Positions 7,560 to 15,239 of a stretch of 64,000 nucleotides of DNA are shown piece by piece. The notes under the pieces were generated by a model. It made no database searches. It saw only the letters and a program-made list of their open reading frames with translations, and was not told where the DNA came from. The position numbers and the translations under genes are program-made. The DNA comes from RYN-428 sp035551995 (GTDB taxonomy: Bacteria > Planctomycetota > Phycisphaerae > Tepidisphaerales > Tepidisphaeraceae): assembly GCA_035551995.1 (NCBI GenBank), contig DASZME010000008.1, forward strand, positions 62,001 through 126,000, in the 5' to 3' direction. Every line of letters begins with the position of its first letter. Positions within the stretch are counted from its first letter, which is position 1.

Positions 7560-8924
7560 TTATGGGTTCTCCTTCACCCACACCGTTTTGGCGTTTACGA
7601 ATTCGTGGATTCCGAAACTTGAAAGCTCTCGCCCATATCCGCTGCGCTTGACCCCGCCGAACGGAAGGCGCGGATCGGACTTCACGGCGCCGTTGATGAA
7701 AACGCATCCGCTGTCCAATCGCCCGGCCAGACGCTCGGCGGCCGCGGCGTCTTTCGTCCACACGCTGGCGCCGAGTCCGTACGGCGAAAGATTCGCCAAT
7801 CGAATCGCATCGTCCACATCTTTCGCTTCGATCAACGCGGCGACGGGCCCGAACGTTTCTTCGTCAAACGCCGGCATTCCCGGACGCACCGCCGCCAGCA
7901 GCGTTGGGGCGTAAAAATATCCCTTGCACGGCACGCGATGCCCGCCGGCGACGACGCGGGCGCCAGCCCGGATCGACTCCTGCACCTGGCGTTGAAGATT
8001 TTCCAAAAGATCCAGACGGGCCAGCGGGCCGACTTGCGTCTGGCGGTCGTGCGGATTGCCGATCTTCAAATCGGCCAGCGCCCCGGCAAATTTCTCTCCG
8101 AAAGCGCGCGAGTCTCCAACCACGATAAATCGCTTAGCCGCGATGCAGCTTTGCCCCGCGTTGATGGTCCGAGCCGACGCCGCCGCCCGCGCGGTCGCGG
8201 CCACATCCGCGTCCGGCAGAACGATAAACGGATCAGATCCGCCGAGTTCCAGCACCGTTTTCTTCAGTGCCGCCCCCGCCAGTGCGGCGACCGACGATCC
8301 CGCCCGCTCGCTGCCGGTCAGCGTGACGGCGGCGATCGCCGGATGGCGGATCACGGACGCCACCGCCGGCGTGTCGATCAGCAGCGTCGTAAAAACGCCC
8401 GGCGGAAATCCCGCCTCGGCGAAAACATCTTCGATCGCCGTCGCGCATCCCGGCACGTTTGGCGCGTGCTTGAGAATGCCGACGTTTCCCGCCATCAGCG
8501 CCGGCGCCGCGAATCGAAAGACCTGCCAGAACGGAAAATTCCACGGCATGATCGCCAGCACGCCGCCGATCGGATCAAACCTTACGTATGAGCGTGTCGC
8601 GTCCGACGCGATCTCGACTTCGGCCAGGTAGCGAGCCGAGTGAAACGCGAAATATTCGCAGCAGTCCGCGCACTTTTCGATCTCCGCCTCGGCCGCGGCG
8701 ATCGGCTTGCCCATCTCGTGCGTCATCAGCGACGCTAAATCCGCGACGCGATCGCGCAGCGTCTGTGCCGCGCGGTGCATGAGCCGCGCACGGTCCAGCA
8801 GCGGCGTCTGCCGCCATTGCGAGAACGCCGTCCCAGCCCGCCCGAGAAGCGACTGCACCTGTTCGTCGGTATGCGCCGGATATTCCGCCAGCGGTTGTTC
8901 GGTCGTCGGGTCGATCGGTTTCAT
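7560..8924 (-). CDS. NAD(P)-dependent aldehyde dehydrogenase, succinate-semialdehyde dehydrogenase type
   Basis: Oxidises an aldehyde to the acid with NAD(P). The 454 residues cover the full ALDH fold: cofactor-site block GVLAIMPWNFPFWQVFRF, general-base block LELGGSDPFIVLPDAD, catalytic cysteine in NAGQSCIAAKRFIV, and the C-terminal EETFGPVAAL and LPFGGVKRSGYGRELSSFG. The short N-terminus and NAGQSCIAAKR sequence fit the GabD/SSADH branch rather than betaine- or acetaldehyde-type enzymes. ATG at 8924 opens MKPIDPTTEQPLAEYP, a normal start for this branch. No GABA-pathway genes are adjacent, so the substrate is an inference from sequence only. Confidence 0.9.
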   Translation of the reverse strand: MKPIDPTTEQPLAEYPAHTDEQVQSLLGRAGTAFSQWRQTPLLDRARLMHRAAQTLRDRVADLASLMTHEMGKPIAAAEAEIEKCADCCEYFAFHSARYLAEVEIASDATRSYVRFDPIGGVLAIMPWNFPFWQVFRFAAPALMAGNVGILKHAPNVPGCATAIEDVFAEAGFPPGVFTTLLIDTPAVASVIRHPAIAAVTLTGSERAGSSVAALAGAALKKTVLELGGSDPFIVLPDADVAATARAAASARTINAGQSCIAAKRFIVVGDSRAFGEKFAGALADLKIGNPHDRQTQVGPLARLDLLENLQRQVQESIRAGARVVAGGHRVPCKGYFYAPTLLAAVRPGMPAFDEETFGPVAALIEAKDVDDAIRLANLSPYGLGASVWTKDAAAAERLAGRLDSGCVFINGAVKSDPRLPFGGVKRSGYGRELSSFGIHEFVNAKTVWVKENP

Positions 8925-9022
8925 GACGCACCATCGTAGCCCCGCGGCTCGCGCGCGACGACGGACAATTACGTCCGCTCAAATTGAAAAATGATCGTGG
9001 CCAGGGCAAGTCGAACCACGCC

Positions 9023-10285
9023 TTACATCTCCAGCGCGCGGACAATCGTCCCTTGATCCAGCGCCGGCTCATTCTCCGCGCGAACCAGAAGCGAATTGGC
9101 CTGCGCCAGCGTGAAAATATCCGCCGAGCCTTTCCACGCCAGCGGCGTGATTGTCGCCAATTCGTTTGTCGCGCTGGATCGACCCGGCGCGACGGCGATA
9201 TTTGCCGGTTGATAAAACTCGCGCGGCCCATTTGCGGGAAGGCACGAAGAAAGCCGGCCGGTAATCCACCGTTCCACCGGCAAAACGCCCGACAGCCGAG
9301 CGAGCAGACGCGACGCCAGGCGCAACGTGCAAATAAAAGCGCTCACCGGATTTCCCGGTAGGCCAAAGACAAAGCCGCCATTGCCCTCGCGATCCGGCCG
9401 CGGCGAAACGCCAAACATGAACGGCTTTCCCGGCTTAATCCGCAGCTTCGTGATCTTGACGTCCACGCCCAATTCCGCAAGCAGCCCGGGAACGAAGTCG
9501 TATTCACCCATGCTCATTCCGCCGGTGATGAAAAGGGCGTCATGCTTCATTCCGCGGCGAATGGCTTGGCGGATCGACTCGCGGTCATCGCGCACGTTGC
9601 CCACTTCGGCCACTTCGCATCCTAATTGTCCGAGCAACGCGACCAGCATATGCGTGTTGGAATCGCGAATTTGCGATGGGCCGGGAATGCGGTCCACGGA
9701 GACCAGTTCGTCGCCCGTCCCCAGCACGGCCACGCGTGGCCGAGCAAAACAGCTGATGTTGGCCGCGCCGATGCTAGCCGCGACGGCGATCTGGGCCGGC
9801 CCCATGACCACGCCGCGGCGCAACACCACGGCGCCCGCCCGGCAGTCGCTCCCGCGTGCCGCGACATAACGCTGTGGCCGGGATGCGCGGATGATCCGGA
9901 CGCTCCGGCCGATCGCCGCGCGCGCCTCGACATCCTCGATCGGCGTAACGCCGTCCGCTCCCGGCGGAAGCGGGGCGCCGGTCATGATGGCCATCGTCTC
10001 GCCCGGACCGATGCCGTTTCCAGGCCAGTTGCCGGCGGGAATTTCGCCGACGACTCGAAGCTCGGCTTGCCCCTCGATGATGTCCGCGCATCGCACCGCA
10101 TAACCGTCCATCAGACTCTTCTCGAACGGCGGATAATCGCGATCCGCCGCCAGATCTCCGGCGAGCCTCAGGCCGCCCGATCGATCAATCGGAATGTTGA
10201 CCCTGCGCGGCACGACGGGGACCTCATCGAGGATTCGAATCGCTTCTTGAACGGTGAGCGGCTCGGGCATCGGGTGGTCGGACAT
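9023..10285 (-). CDS. moeA: Molybdopterin molybdenumtransferase MoeA
   Basis: Inserts molybdate into adenylylated molybdopterin in the last step of molybdenum cofactor synthesis. Seen in order: N-terminal MoeA domain (LTVQEAIRILDEVPVV, FEKSLMDGYAVRCADI, MTGAPLPPGADGV), the MoCF domain (VAVLGTGDELVSVD, SNTHMLVALLGQLGCEV, DALFITGGMSMGEYDFV, PGKPFMFG, FGLPGNPVSAF) and the C-terminal barrel. The chosen start is ATG at 10285 (MSDHPMPEPLTV), because the longer frame begins at a TTG and adds 12 unconserved residues. The protein is then 420 residues, close to family length. No other moa/moe genes are nearby. Confidence 0.93.
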   Translation of the reverse strand: MSDHPMPEPLTVQEAIRILDEVPVVPRRVNIPIDRSGGLRLAGDLAADRDYPPFEKSLMDGYAVRCADIIEGQAELRVVGEIPAGNWPGNGIGPGETMAIMTGAPLPPGADGVTPIEDVEARAAIGRSVRIIRASRPQRYVAARGSDCRAGAVVLRRGVVMGPAQIAVAASIGAANISCFARPRVAVLGTGDELVSVDRIPGPSQIRDSNTHMLVALLGQLGCEVAEVGNVRDDRESIRQAIRRGMKHDALFITGGMSMGEYDFVPGLLAELGVDVKITKLRIKPGKPFMFGVSPRPDREGNGGFVFGLPGNPVSAFICTLRLASRLLARLSGVLPVERWITGRLSSCLPANGPREFYQPANIAVAPGRSSATNELATITPLAWKGSADIFTLAQANSLLVRAENEPALDQGTIVRALEM

Positions 10286-10356
10286 GAACGCATCATCGCG
10301 CGGCGAGAGACGGCGCGTCAACTGCGTGATTGCTCGCGGCTCATCAAGCCGCGCAC

Positions 10357-10400
10357 GGTGACATTTCTACTTCGGCTAAAAGGGGTGACATTTCTACTTC
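10357..10400. repeat. 17-bp direct repeat, two copies, 27-bp period
   Basis: GGTGACATTTCTACTTC occurs at 10357-10373 and again at 10384-10400, separated by GGCTAAAAGG. Short tandem motifs of this kind are found at insertion-sequence ends, so this may be an IS footprint, but no transposase remains here. It sits in the 356-base gap between moeA and the RnfD-like gene. Confidence 0.6.
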
Positions 10401-10423
10401 TTTACGACACGGCGCAAGAGCGC

Positions 10424-10537
10424 CTATATCGCCGGGCGTTCGTCCAGCAGCGGATATCTTTGGTTGCGATCGATAATTTCAGACGGGCAGGCATACCACT
10501 CGTATCCGGTTTTGAAGACACAGCCCAGACAGTTGCG
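10424..10537 (-). pseudogene. Remnant of a small Cys-containing protein
   Basis: Thirty-seven codons between an in-frame TAG (10538-10540) and the TAG stop at 10424-10426 read RNCLGCVFKTGYEWYACPSE then IIDRNQRYPLLDERPAI. The CxxC with a third Cys and the composition look like a real protein end rather than noise, but there is no start codon. I do not recognise the family. It may be a decayed or frameshifted gene. Confidence 0.3.
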
Positions 10538-10641
10538 CTACGGTTTATTCAGCGTCCCTCTTTTAATTCGGATTTCGGGAAAGAAGATTTTTCGATTCGT
10601 TTGCAGCGCGGCCCCCGCCGCCGGATACTTCCTGCCGCCAG

Positions 10642-11826
10642 ATGACAACCGCCGCCCTACCACGCCCGGCCGAGATCACGGCGCTGCCGCACAGCGGCTT
10701 GAGCGTCGCGGAATTTTATTCGATGCATTTCATGGCGGCCCTGGTTCCGGTTACGGCGGGATTGTTGCTCTACGGTTGGCGCGCCGCCGTCGCCATGCTG
10801 CTGGTGGGATTGGGAACGACGGCCGGCGTCGCGGTGTGGCGACGGATCGGGTCACGCGGAAAGCAACTGTCTTATCCGCATGCCATGTGGCTGGCGCTGT
10901 TGCTGGCGATGATGTTGCCGGCTCACCTGGCCAGCGGACCCACGGCCACCGTCGAGCAAGCCTCGTGGTATCTCCTTCCCGCCGCCGGGCTGCTGCTGGC
11001 GATCTTTCTCTGGATTCTCGGCGGCCTTGGCGCGGGGCGCGTCAACCCAGTGCTGATCACTTACCTTTTCATCGCCGCCCTGTTCGTTCAACTGCTGGTT
11101 CCGCATTGGGTGTTGCAGCGGAATCATCTTTTTGTCGGCGACGTATTGAACGGCGTGCCGTCGGAAACGCGATCGGCGGAAACCGACCCGTGGACCCATC
11201 GCTATAAAATCCCCGGGCGCGACGCCGAGTATTCCGCGCCCGCCAGCGAGGCGCTCACCCGTTATACCGCCACCAGCAGCCGGTCGCCGCGCGGATGGCT
11301 TCCGATCCAAAGCCTGCTGCGCGACGAACTGCCGCCGCTGGAAGACCTCATCATCGGCGGGCACCCCGGCCCCATCGGCGCCGGAAGCGCCGTGGCCGTC
11401 ATCATGGGCGGGCTATTCCTCCTCTACCGGGGCCTGATCGACTTCCGCATCCCGCTGATCATCATCATGGTCGAAATGGCCTGCCTGCTGATCTTTCCCA
11501 CCCCTTCGCTCCTGAGCGAGCCCACGCAATGGCATTGGATCGTCTCCCGCCGGCCCGAGGTCGGCTGGGCCACCGGCATCACTTTCGCCAATTACGAACT
11601 CATGGCCTCCCCCTCGTTGTTCATGGCGTTCTTCCTCGCCACCGCGCCGTCGATTCGCCCGATGTCACACCGAGCGCGGATCATTTACGCGACCGTCGCC
11701 GGCGCCGGAACGGCTGCGCTGCAATTGTACATGAGCGTGTCGATCGGCCCGTATCTGGCCCTGCTGATCGCCAGCCTGATGACGCCGGCGCTGGATATGT
11801 GGTTTCGCCCGAAGGCGATGATATGA
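10642..11826 (+). CDS. RnfD/NqrB-like integral membrane subunit, stand-alone
   Basis: Resembles the RnfD/NqrB subunit of sodium/proton-pumping NADH- or ferredoxin-linked oxidoreductases, an inner-membrane protein. The 394 residues hold about eight to ten hydrophobic segments. The family hallmark GGHPGPIGAGSAVAVIMGGL followed by a charged loop and IPLIIIMVEM is at about residues 235-285. In RnfD/NqrB an SGAT-type motif carries covalent FMN; here the loop reads DAEYSAPASEALTRYTATS (about residues 194-212), with no clean SGAT. No rnfABCEG, nqr or apbE genes are adjacent. The ATG at 10642 is the first in frame after the preceding gap. It could be part of a minimal flavin-based membrane redox unit; the role is inferred from family only. 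Confidence 0.75.
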   Translation: MTTAALPRPAEITALPHSGLSVAEFYSMHFMAALVPVTAGLLLYGWRAAVAMLLVGLGTTAGVAVWRRIGSRGKQLSYPHAMWLALLLAMMLPAHLASGPTATVEQASWYLLPAAGLLLAIFLWILGGLGAGRVNPVLITYLFIAALFVQLLVPHWVLQRNHLFVGDVLNGVPSETRSAETDPWTHRYKIPGRDAEYSAPASEALTRYTATSSRSPRGWLPIQSLLRDELPPLEDLIIGGHPGPIGAGSAVAVIMGGLFLLYRGLIDFRIPLIIIMVEMACLLIFPTPSLLSEPTQWHWIVSRRPEVGWATGITFANYELMASPSLFMAFFLATAPSIRPMSHRARIIYATVAGAGTAALQLYMSVSIGPYLALLIASLMTPALDMWFRPKAMI

Positions 11827-11851
11827 CAGACGTCACCGCCGCGAGCGTGAG

Positions 11852-11931
11852 GAACCGGGGCTTTCGCCCTGGGCGATCAAGTAGCGGTCGTACGACGAAT
11901 ATTTGATACCCGAGAGCGGAAGCCCCGGTTC
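11852..11931. terminator. Inverted repeat between convergent genes, possible bidirectional terminator
   Basis: GAACCGGGGCTT (11852-11863) and AAGCCCCGGTTC (11920-11931) are perfect 12-bp arms, followed on the plus strand by CTTTTTCC. The 56-base interior has small palindromes of its own (CGCCCTGGGCG, CGTACG). It lies between the RnfD-like and TolC-like stops. The long loop is unusual for a simple terminator, so it may instead be another dispersed repeat. Confidence 0.55.
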
Positions 11932-12000
11932 TTTTTCCGTCGCTCTGATCGTCTCATCGCGCGACGCAAACTTACTCGCCTGCTCGCAATTTTCTCGCGG

Positions 12001-13461
12001 CTACCGACGCGTCGCTGGCAATCTCCCGCCAATCGCCCGTTCCAGATCCGATCGGGCGATCCAATAGTCGCGCACGGCTTCGATATATTCCTTATAAGCC
12101 GTCACTTCCATCTGCCGGGCGATGAGCCAGCGGTCTACGCCCAAAAGCATGGCGTTGTAGTGCTTCTCGGAAAGGGCCGTCACTTGGCGGCGCTGCGGGA
12201 TCACGACGTCTTGATAAAGCTCGGCCGTCTGGCGCGCAGCCATGATTCGATCGCGTGCCGAGCGCACCTGGGAACGTATATCCACGGCCAACGCCGCGAT
12301 TCGATCGACGCCTTGGCGATATTCCGCCTGAAGCCGGGCGATTTGAGCTTGTTTTTGATCGAAGATCGGCAGCTCGACCGTTAGCTGCGGGCCGGCGATC
12401 GTGACATAGCGTTCGGTCGGATCGCGGCGTTCGACGTCAAAGCCGATCTCGATTCCCGTCAGGCGAAACTGCTCGGTCAGACCCAGCGACCGCGCGATGA
12501 CCAGCGTTTGACGCCGTTCGGCGTCGAGGTCCATGCGCCGGCGGATCGCGAGTGATTCCAACTCCTGCAATGGCGATTCGGCCGTCGGCATGTCCGGCAG
12601 CTTGTCGGCGGCCTGCCACGATTGAACCTCCGGGCCGGACATTCCCATCAGCCGGGTGATTTCTTCACGATCGGCGATGGACTGGAACTGTGTTCGAGCG
12701 ACTTCAAGCTTGGCCGCCGAGCAACTGGCTTCTTCGCTGGCAAGATCAAGATCGCTGATGTTGCCCGCCTTGTGCTGCTGGCGAGCGAGATCGCACGACG
12801 ATTGCTGGGCGTCGAGTATTGTCTTCTGCAACGCCAATTCCTGGCGACGACCCTGGTAGGTATAAAAGGCGACGCGCGCCTCGCGTTCCATCCCAAGCAC
12901 CGCGTCGGCCACGCGGCGCTCGGCCACCGCGAGTTTGTCGGCGGCGATGCGCTTGCGCAACGGAACCATGAATAGTTCCAGAAAATCCTCCGCCACCGAA
13001 AACTCCGCGTCCGGCGAGCCCGGCCCCTGATTCGGAAATCGAGCGCTGGCGAAAAATCTCGGATTGCTCAGCAATCCCGCCTGCACCAGGTCGGCCTGCG
13101 CGATGCCAAGGTCCTCATAGGTCGCCTGAAGCGAGCGATTGTTGAGCAACGCGATCTGAACGGCGTCGTCGGCGCCGATCGGATGGCGCCACAGGGCATT
13201 CAACTCGTCGCGCGTCGCAAGATCGTCGGCCGATCCGCGATTCCACCGCACACGATTTGACGTGCCTTTCGCGAGCAAGTTCTCGACATGATTGAGGCCG
13301 TCATCGGCGCGATGCGAAGCGCATCCCCAAACCGGCAGGATCAGAGCAATGGCCGCAGACGCGCCGAAGGCCCGCCACCCGTCGCGCGCAAACCGTTTTC
13401 GGTTTCCTCTCTCTGCGAAGGAGAGGGTGGGGGTGAGGGTGAATCGCTCAGGCTTGATCAC
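12001..13461 (-). CDS. TolC-family outer membrane efflux protein, probable lipoprotein
   Basis: Outer-membrane channel of a tripartite efflux or secretion system. The 486 residues contain two outer-membrane-efflux repeats, with long helical, Gln/Ala-rich segments (ADKLAVAERRVADAVLGMER, AQIARLQAEYRQGVDRIAAL) and APxLTVELPIFDQ-type strand sequence. A hydrophobic stretch ends in a Cys (AAIALILPVWGC), which suggests lipid attachment. No inner-membrane or adaptor partner lies next to it. The start is odd: GTG at 13461 is followed by FTLTPTLSFAERGNRKRF, which is encoded by a family C repeat (13403-13445). The original start may have been displaced by the repeat, or the repeat supplies the N-terminus. 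Confidence 0.85.
   Translation of the reverse strand: MIKPERFTLTPTLSFAERGNRKRFARDGWRAFGASAAIALILPVWGCASHRADDGLNHVENLLAKGTSNRVRWNRGSADDLATRDELNALWRHPIGADDAVQIALLNNRSLQATYEDLGIAQADLVQAGLLSNPRFFASARFPNQGPGSPDAEFSVAEDFLELFMVPLRKRIAADKLAVAERRVADAVLGMEREARVAFYTYQGRRQELALQKTILDAQQSSCDLARQQHKAGNISDLDLASEEASCSAAKLEVARTQFQSIADREEITRLMGMSGPEVQSWQAADKLPDMPTAESPLQELESLAIRRRMDLDAERRQTLVIARSLGLTEQFRLTGIEIGFDVERRDPTERYVTIAGPQLTVELPIFDQKQAQIARLQAEYRQGVDRIAALAVDIRSQVRSARDRIMAARQTAELYQDVVIPQRRQVTALSEKHYNAMLLGVDRWLIARQMEVTAYKEYIEAVRDYWIARSDLERAIGGRLPATRR
13403..13445 (+). repeat. Family C repeat overlapping the TolC-like start region
   Basis: CTCTCTGCGAAGGAGAG hairpin followed by the tail GGTGGGGGTGAGGGTG, the same hairpin-plus-tail layout as 2583-2625 and 60463-60520. 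It encodes residues about 6-19 of the TolC-like protein on the opposite strand. Confidence 0.7.
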
Positions 13462-13589
13462 GGTGACTTTCAGGAATCCCGCGAACCCGCGGGTCGAGCA
13501 ATCGAAATTGGTAGATGAACCGTCGCCACAGCCTGCCCCTGAAAGGGAGAGGGAGCGGAGAAACGCTTGTACCGCGTTGTCTGAACCCT

Positions 13590-13689
13590 AGAGCATCTCG
13601 GAGGGCGCGGCGCCGCCGGCCGCGAGACTCGCCCGGCAAGCGGGGCCGCCAAACAGGCAGCAACGCTACAGCAACCTGAAAGACGCTCC
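13590..13689 (-). repeat. Family A repeat, diverged copy
   Basis: On the minus strand it runs from GGAGCGTCTTTCAGGTTGCTG through the core GGCGGCCCCGCTTGCCGGGC to GAGATGCTCT, matching copy 1 in layout and ends. It lies in the 236-base gap upstream of the TolC-like gene and downstream of the propeller gene. The rest of that gap holds a short AGGGAGAGGGAGCGGA block and no gene. Confidence 0.6.
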
Positions 13690-13697
13690 GGTTCCGG

Positions 13698-15239
13698 CTA
13701 TTTCTTCGCCGCCGGCTCCACAAACTGCCAGAGGGTGTAATACGCCACCGGATGCAGCAGCGCCTTACCCTCGGCGTTTCGCAGATCCGGAACATGCAGC
13801 TCATGCACCGCGCCCTGTTGCAATCCGTCGACCACGATATGCACCTTCTTGCGGTCTTCGCTCACGGTGGCGGATTTGATCGCGGGCGTGGTCTGGTCCA
13901 CTTCGGGGCTGCCGTAGGATGCCTGGTAGATATAACGGAAAGTCGAAAGCTTGTAGGTATCGACATTGCTCGCGCTGGCGGTTTCGACCGGATCGGTGAA
14001 GGTGAGATCAAAGCCGTCGGGAGTGAGTTTCATGTCCATGATCTCGAACGGCTTTTTGCCGGTCCAGACCACGCGCTCGAGGCTGAACGGTTTTGGTCCG
14101 GCCGAGCCCCACCCGCGATTGGTGCCGCCGACGATCACCGAACCATCCGGCGCCTGGATCATCGGCAAAACGCCGGACCCGAACCCTTCGCGGAACGGGA
14201 TGCAAACGCCCTGGTATTTGCCTTTCACTTTTTGCAGAACGAACCGTGCGATGTTGCTGTGATGTTGATCGCCCGCGAACATCTGCACGCCAAAGGGGCC
14301 GAATTTCCCTTCGCTGAGATCGCAGACAATGCCGCTCTGGCTCTGTCCGACTTTACCGTACGGCTGAAGAATGGCCGGCGGATAAAGCTGGGGGATGCGG
14401 GCGGCTTCTATATATCGACGGCTGCCGCTCTTGGGCTCTTCGGGCTGAGGACCCATGTTTGGCGCCAACGAATACCATTTGTTCCCGATCGGATGGCCTT
14501 GAAAGCTGCCGGGTTCAAGGTGGCGCAGGGCATCGGCGCCGTTCCATGGGCCTTGATTTTCGGAAAAGAAGACTTCGCCTTTCTCATCGAACCCGATTCC
14601 GCCGGGCGAGCGCAGGCCCGAGCAGGTCGGAATCATTTTCCCGTCCGGCGTAATCCGAACGCACCAGCCGCGAAACGGCGCTTCGCTGGTGAAGGACCCG
14701 GTCAGCGTCAGCGTGACCCACAGATCGCCGTCTTTATCGAATTTCGACATGAAGGCGTATTCGTGGTAGTCGCCGCTGAGGCCCCAGTCGTCGCAGAACG
14801 TCTCGTAGACATTGGCGTGGCCGCGGTTGTCGGTGTCCTTGAGCCGGGTCACTTCCGGGCGCTGGACGGCATAGAGATAGCCGTCCTTTTTGTTGTAGCT
14901 GACGCCAAGAATTTCATGCAATCCCGTCGCCCACTTGGTGAACTTGACGTTCGTGGGTGGATCGGCAAAAGCGCCTTCGACCAGATAAATATCGCCGCGA
15001 CGGGTTCCGACGGCGATTTTTCCGTCGGGAAGAACCTCAAGCCCGCCGCATTCGAGGACAACGTCCTTGGGAATGGGGATATCGATGAGCTTATAAAATT
15101 CCGCCTCGGCCGACTTGTCGAATTTCTCCGCTTGCGGAGTGCCCGCCTTGGCGGTTTTCGCCTTGGCCGGCGGCGCGGAAAAAGTCGCCGCCGTCAAAAG
15201 GCACATGCCGAGCGTCGTTGCAAGAAGTTTTTTTACCAT
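13698..15239 (-). CDS. Secreted six-bladed propeller protein (NHL/sorbosone-dehydrogenase-like)
   Basis: Exported protein of 513 residues with a signal peptide (MVKKLLATTLGMCLLTAATF, cleavage near APPAKA). The body resembles the planctomycete family of putative membrane-bound dehydrogenase propellers: GGLEVLPDGKIAVGTRRGDI, GLRSPGGIGFDEKGEVFFSE, GDQHHSNIARFVLQ and APDGSVIVGGTNRGWG are typical blade edges. The C-terminal about 110 residues (MDMKLTPDGFDLTFTDPV...) form an Ig/Fn3-like domain. The start ATG at 15239 lies inside the end of the upstream cytochrome gene (ATGGTAA overlap, 7 bases), which implies translational coupling. It has no haem motif; an electron-transfer partnership with the cytochrome is inferred from the coupling. 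Confidence 0.8.
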   Translation of the reverse strand: MVKKLLATTLGMCLLTAATFSAPPAKAKTAKAGTPQAEKFDKSAEAEFYKLIDIPIPKDVVLECGGLEVLPDGKIAVGTRRGDIYLVEGAFADPPTNVKFTKWATGLHEILGVSYNKKDGYLYAVQRPEVTRLKDTDNRGHANVYETFCDDWGLSGDYHEYAFMSKFDKDGDLWVTLTLTGSFTSEAPFRGWCVRITPDGKMIPTCSGLRSPGGIGFDEKGEVFFSENQGPWNGADALRHLEPGSFQGHPIGNKWYSLAPNMGPQPEEPKSGSRRYIEAARIPQLYPPAILQPYGKVGQSQSGIVCDLSEGKFGPFGVQMFAGDQHHSNIARFVLQKVKGKYQGVCIPFREGFGSGVLPMIQAPDGSVIVGGTNRGWGSAGPKPFSLERVVWTGKKPFEIMDMKLTPDGFDLTFTDPVETASASNVDTYKLSTFRYIYQASYGSPEVDQTTPAIKSATVSEDRKKVHIVVDGLQQGAVHELHVPDLRNAEGKALLHPVAYYTLWQFVEPAAKK

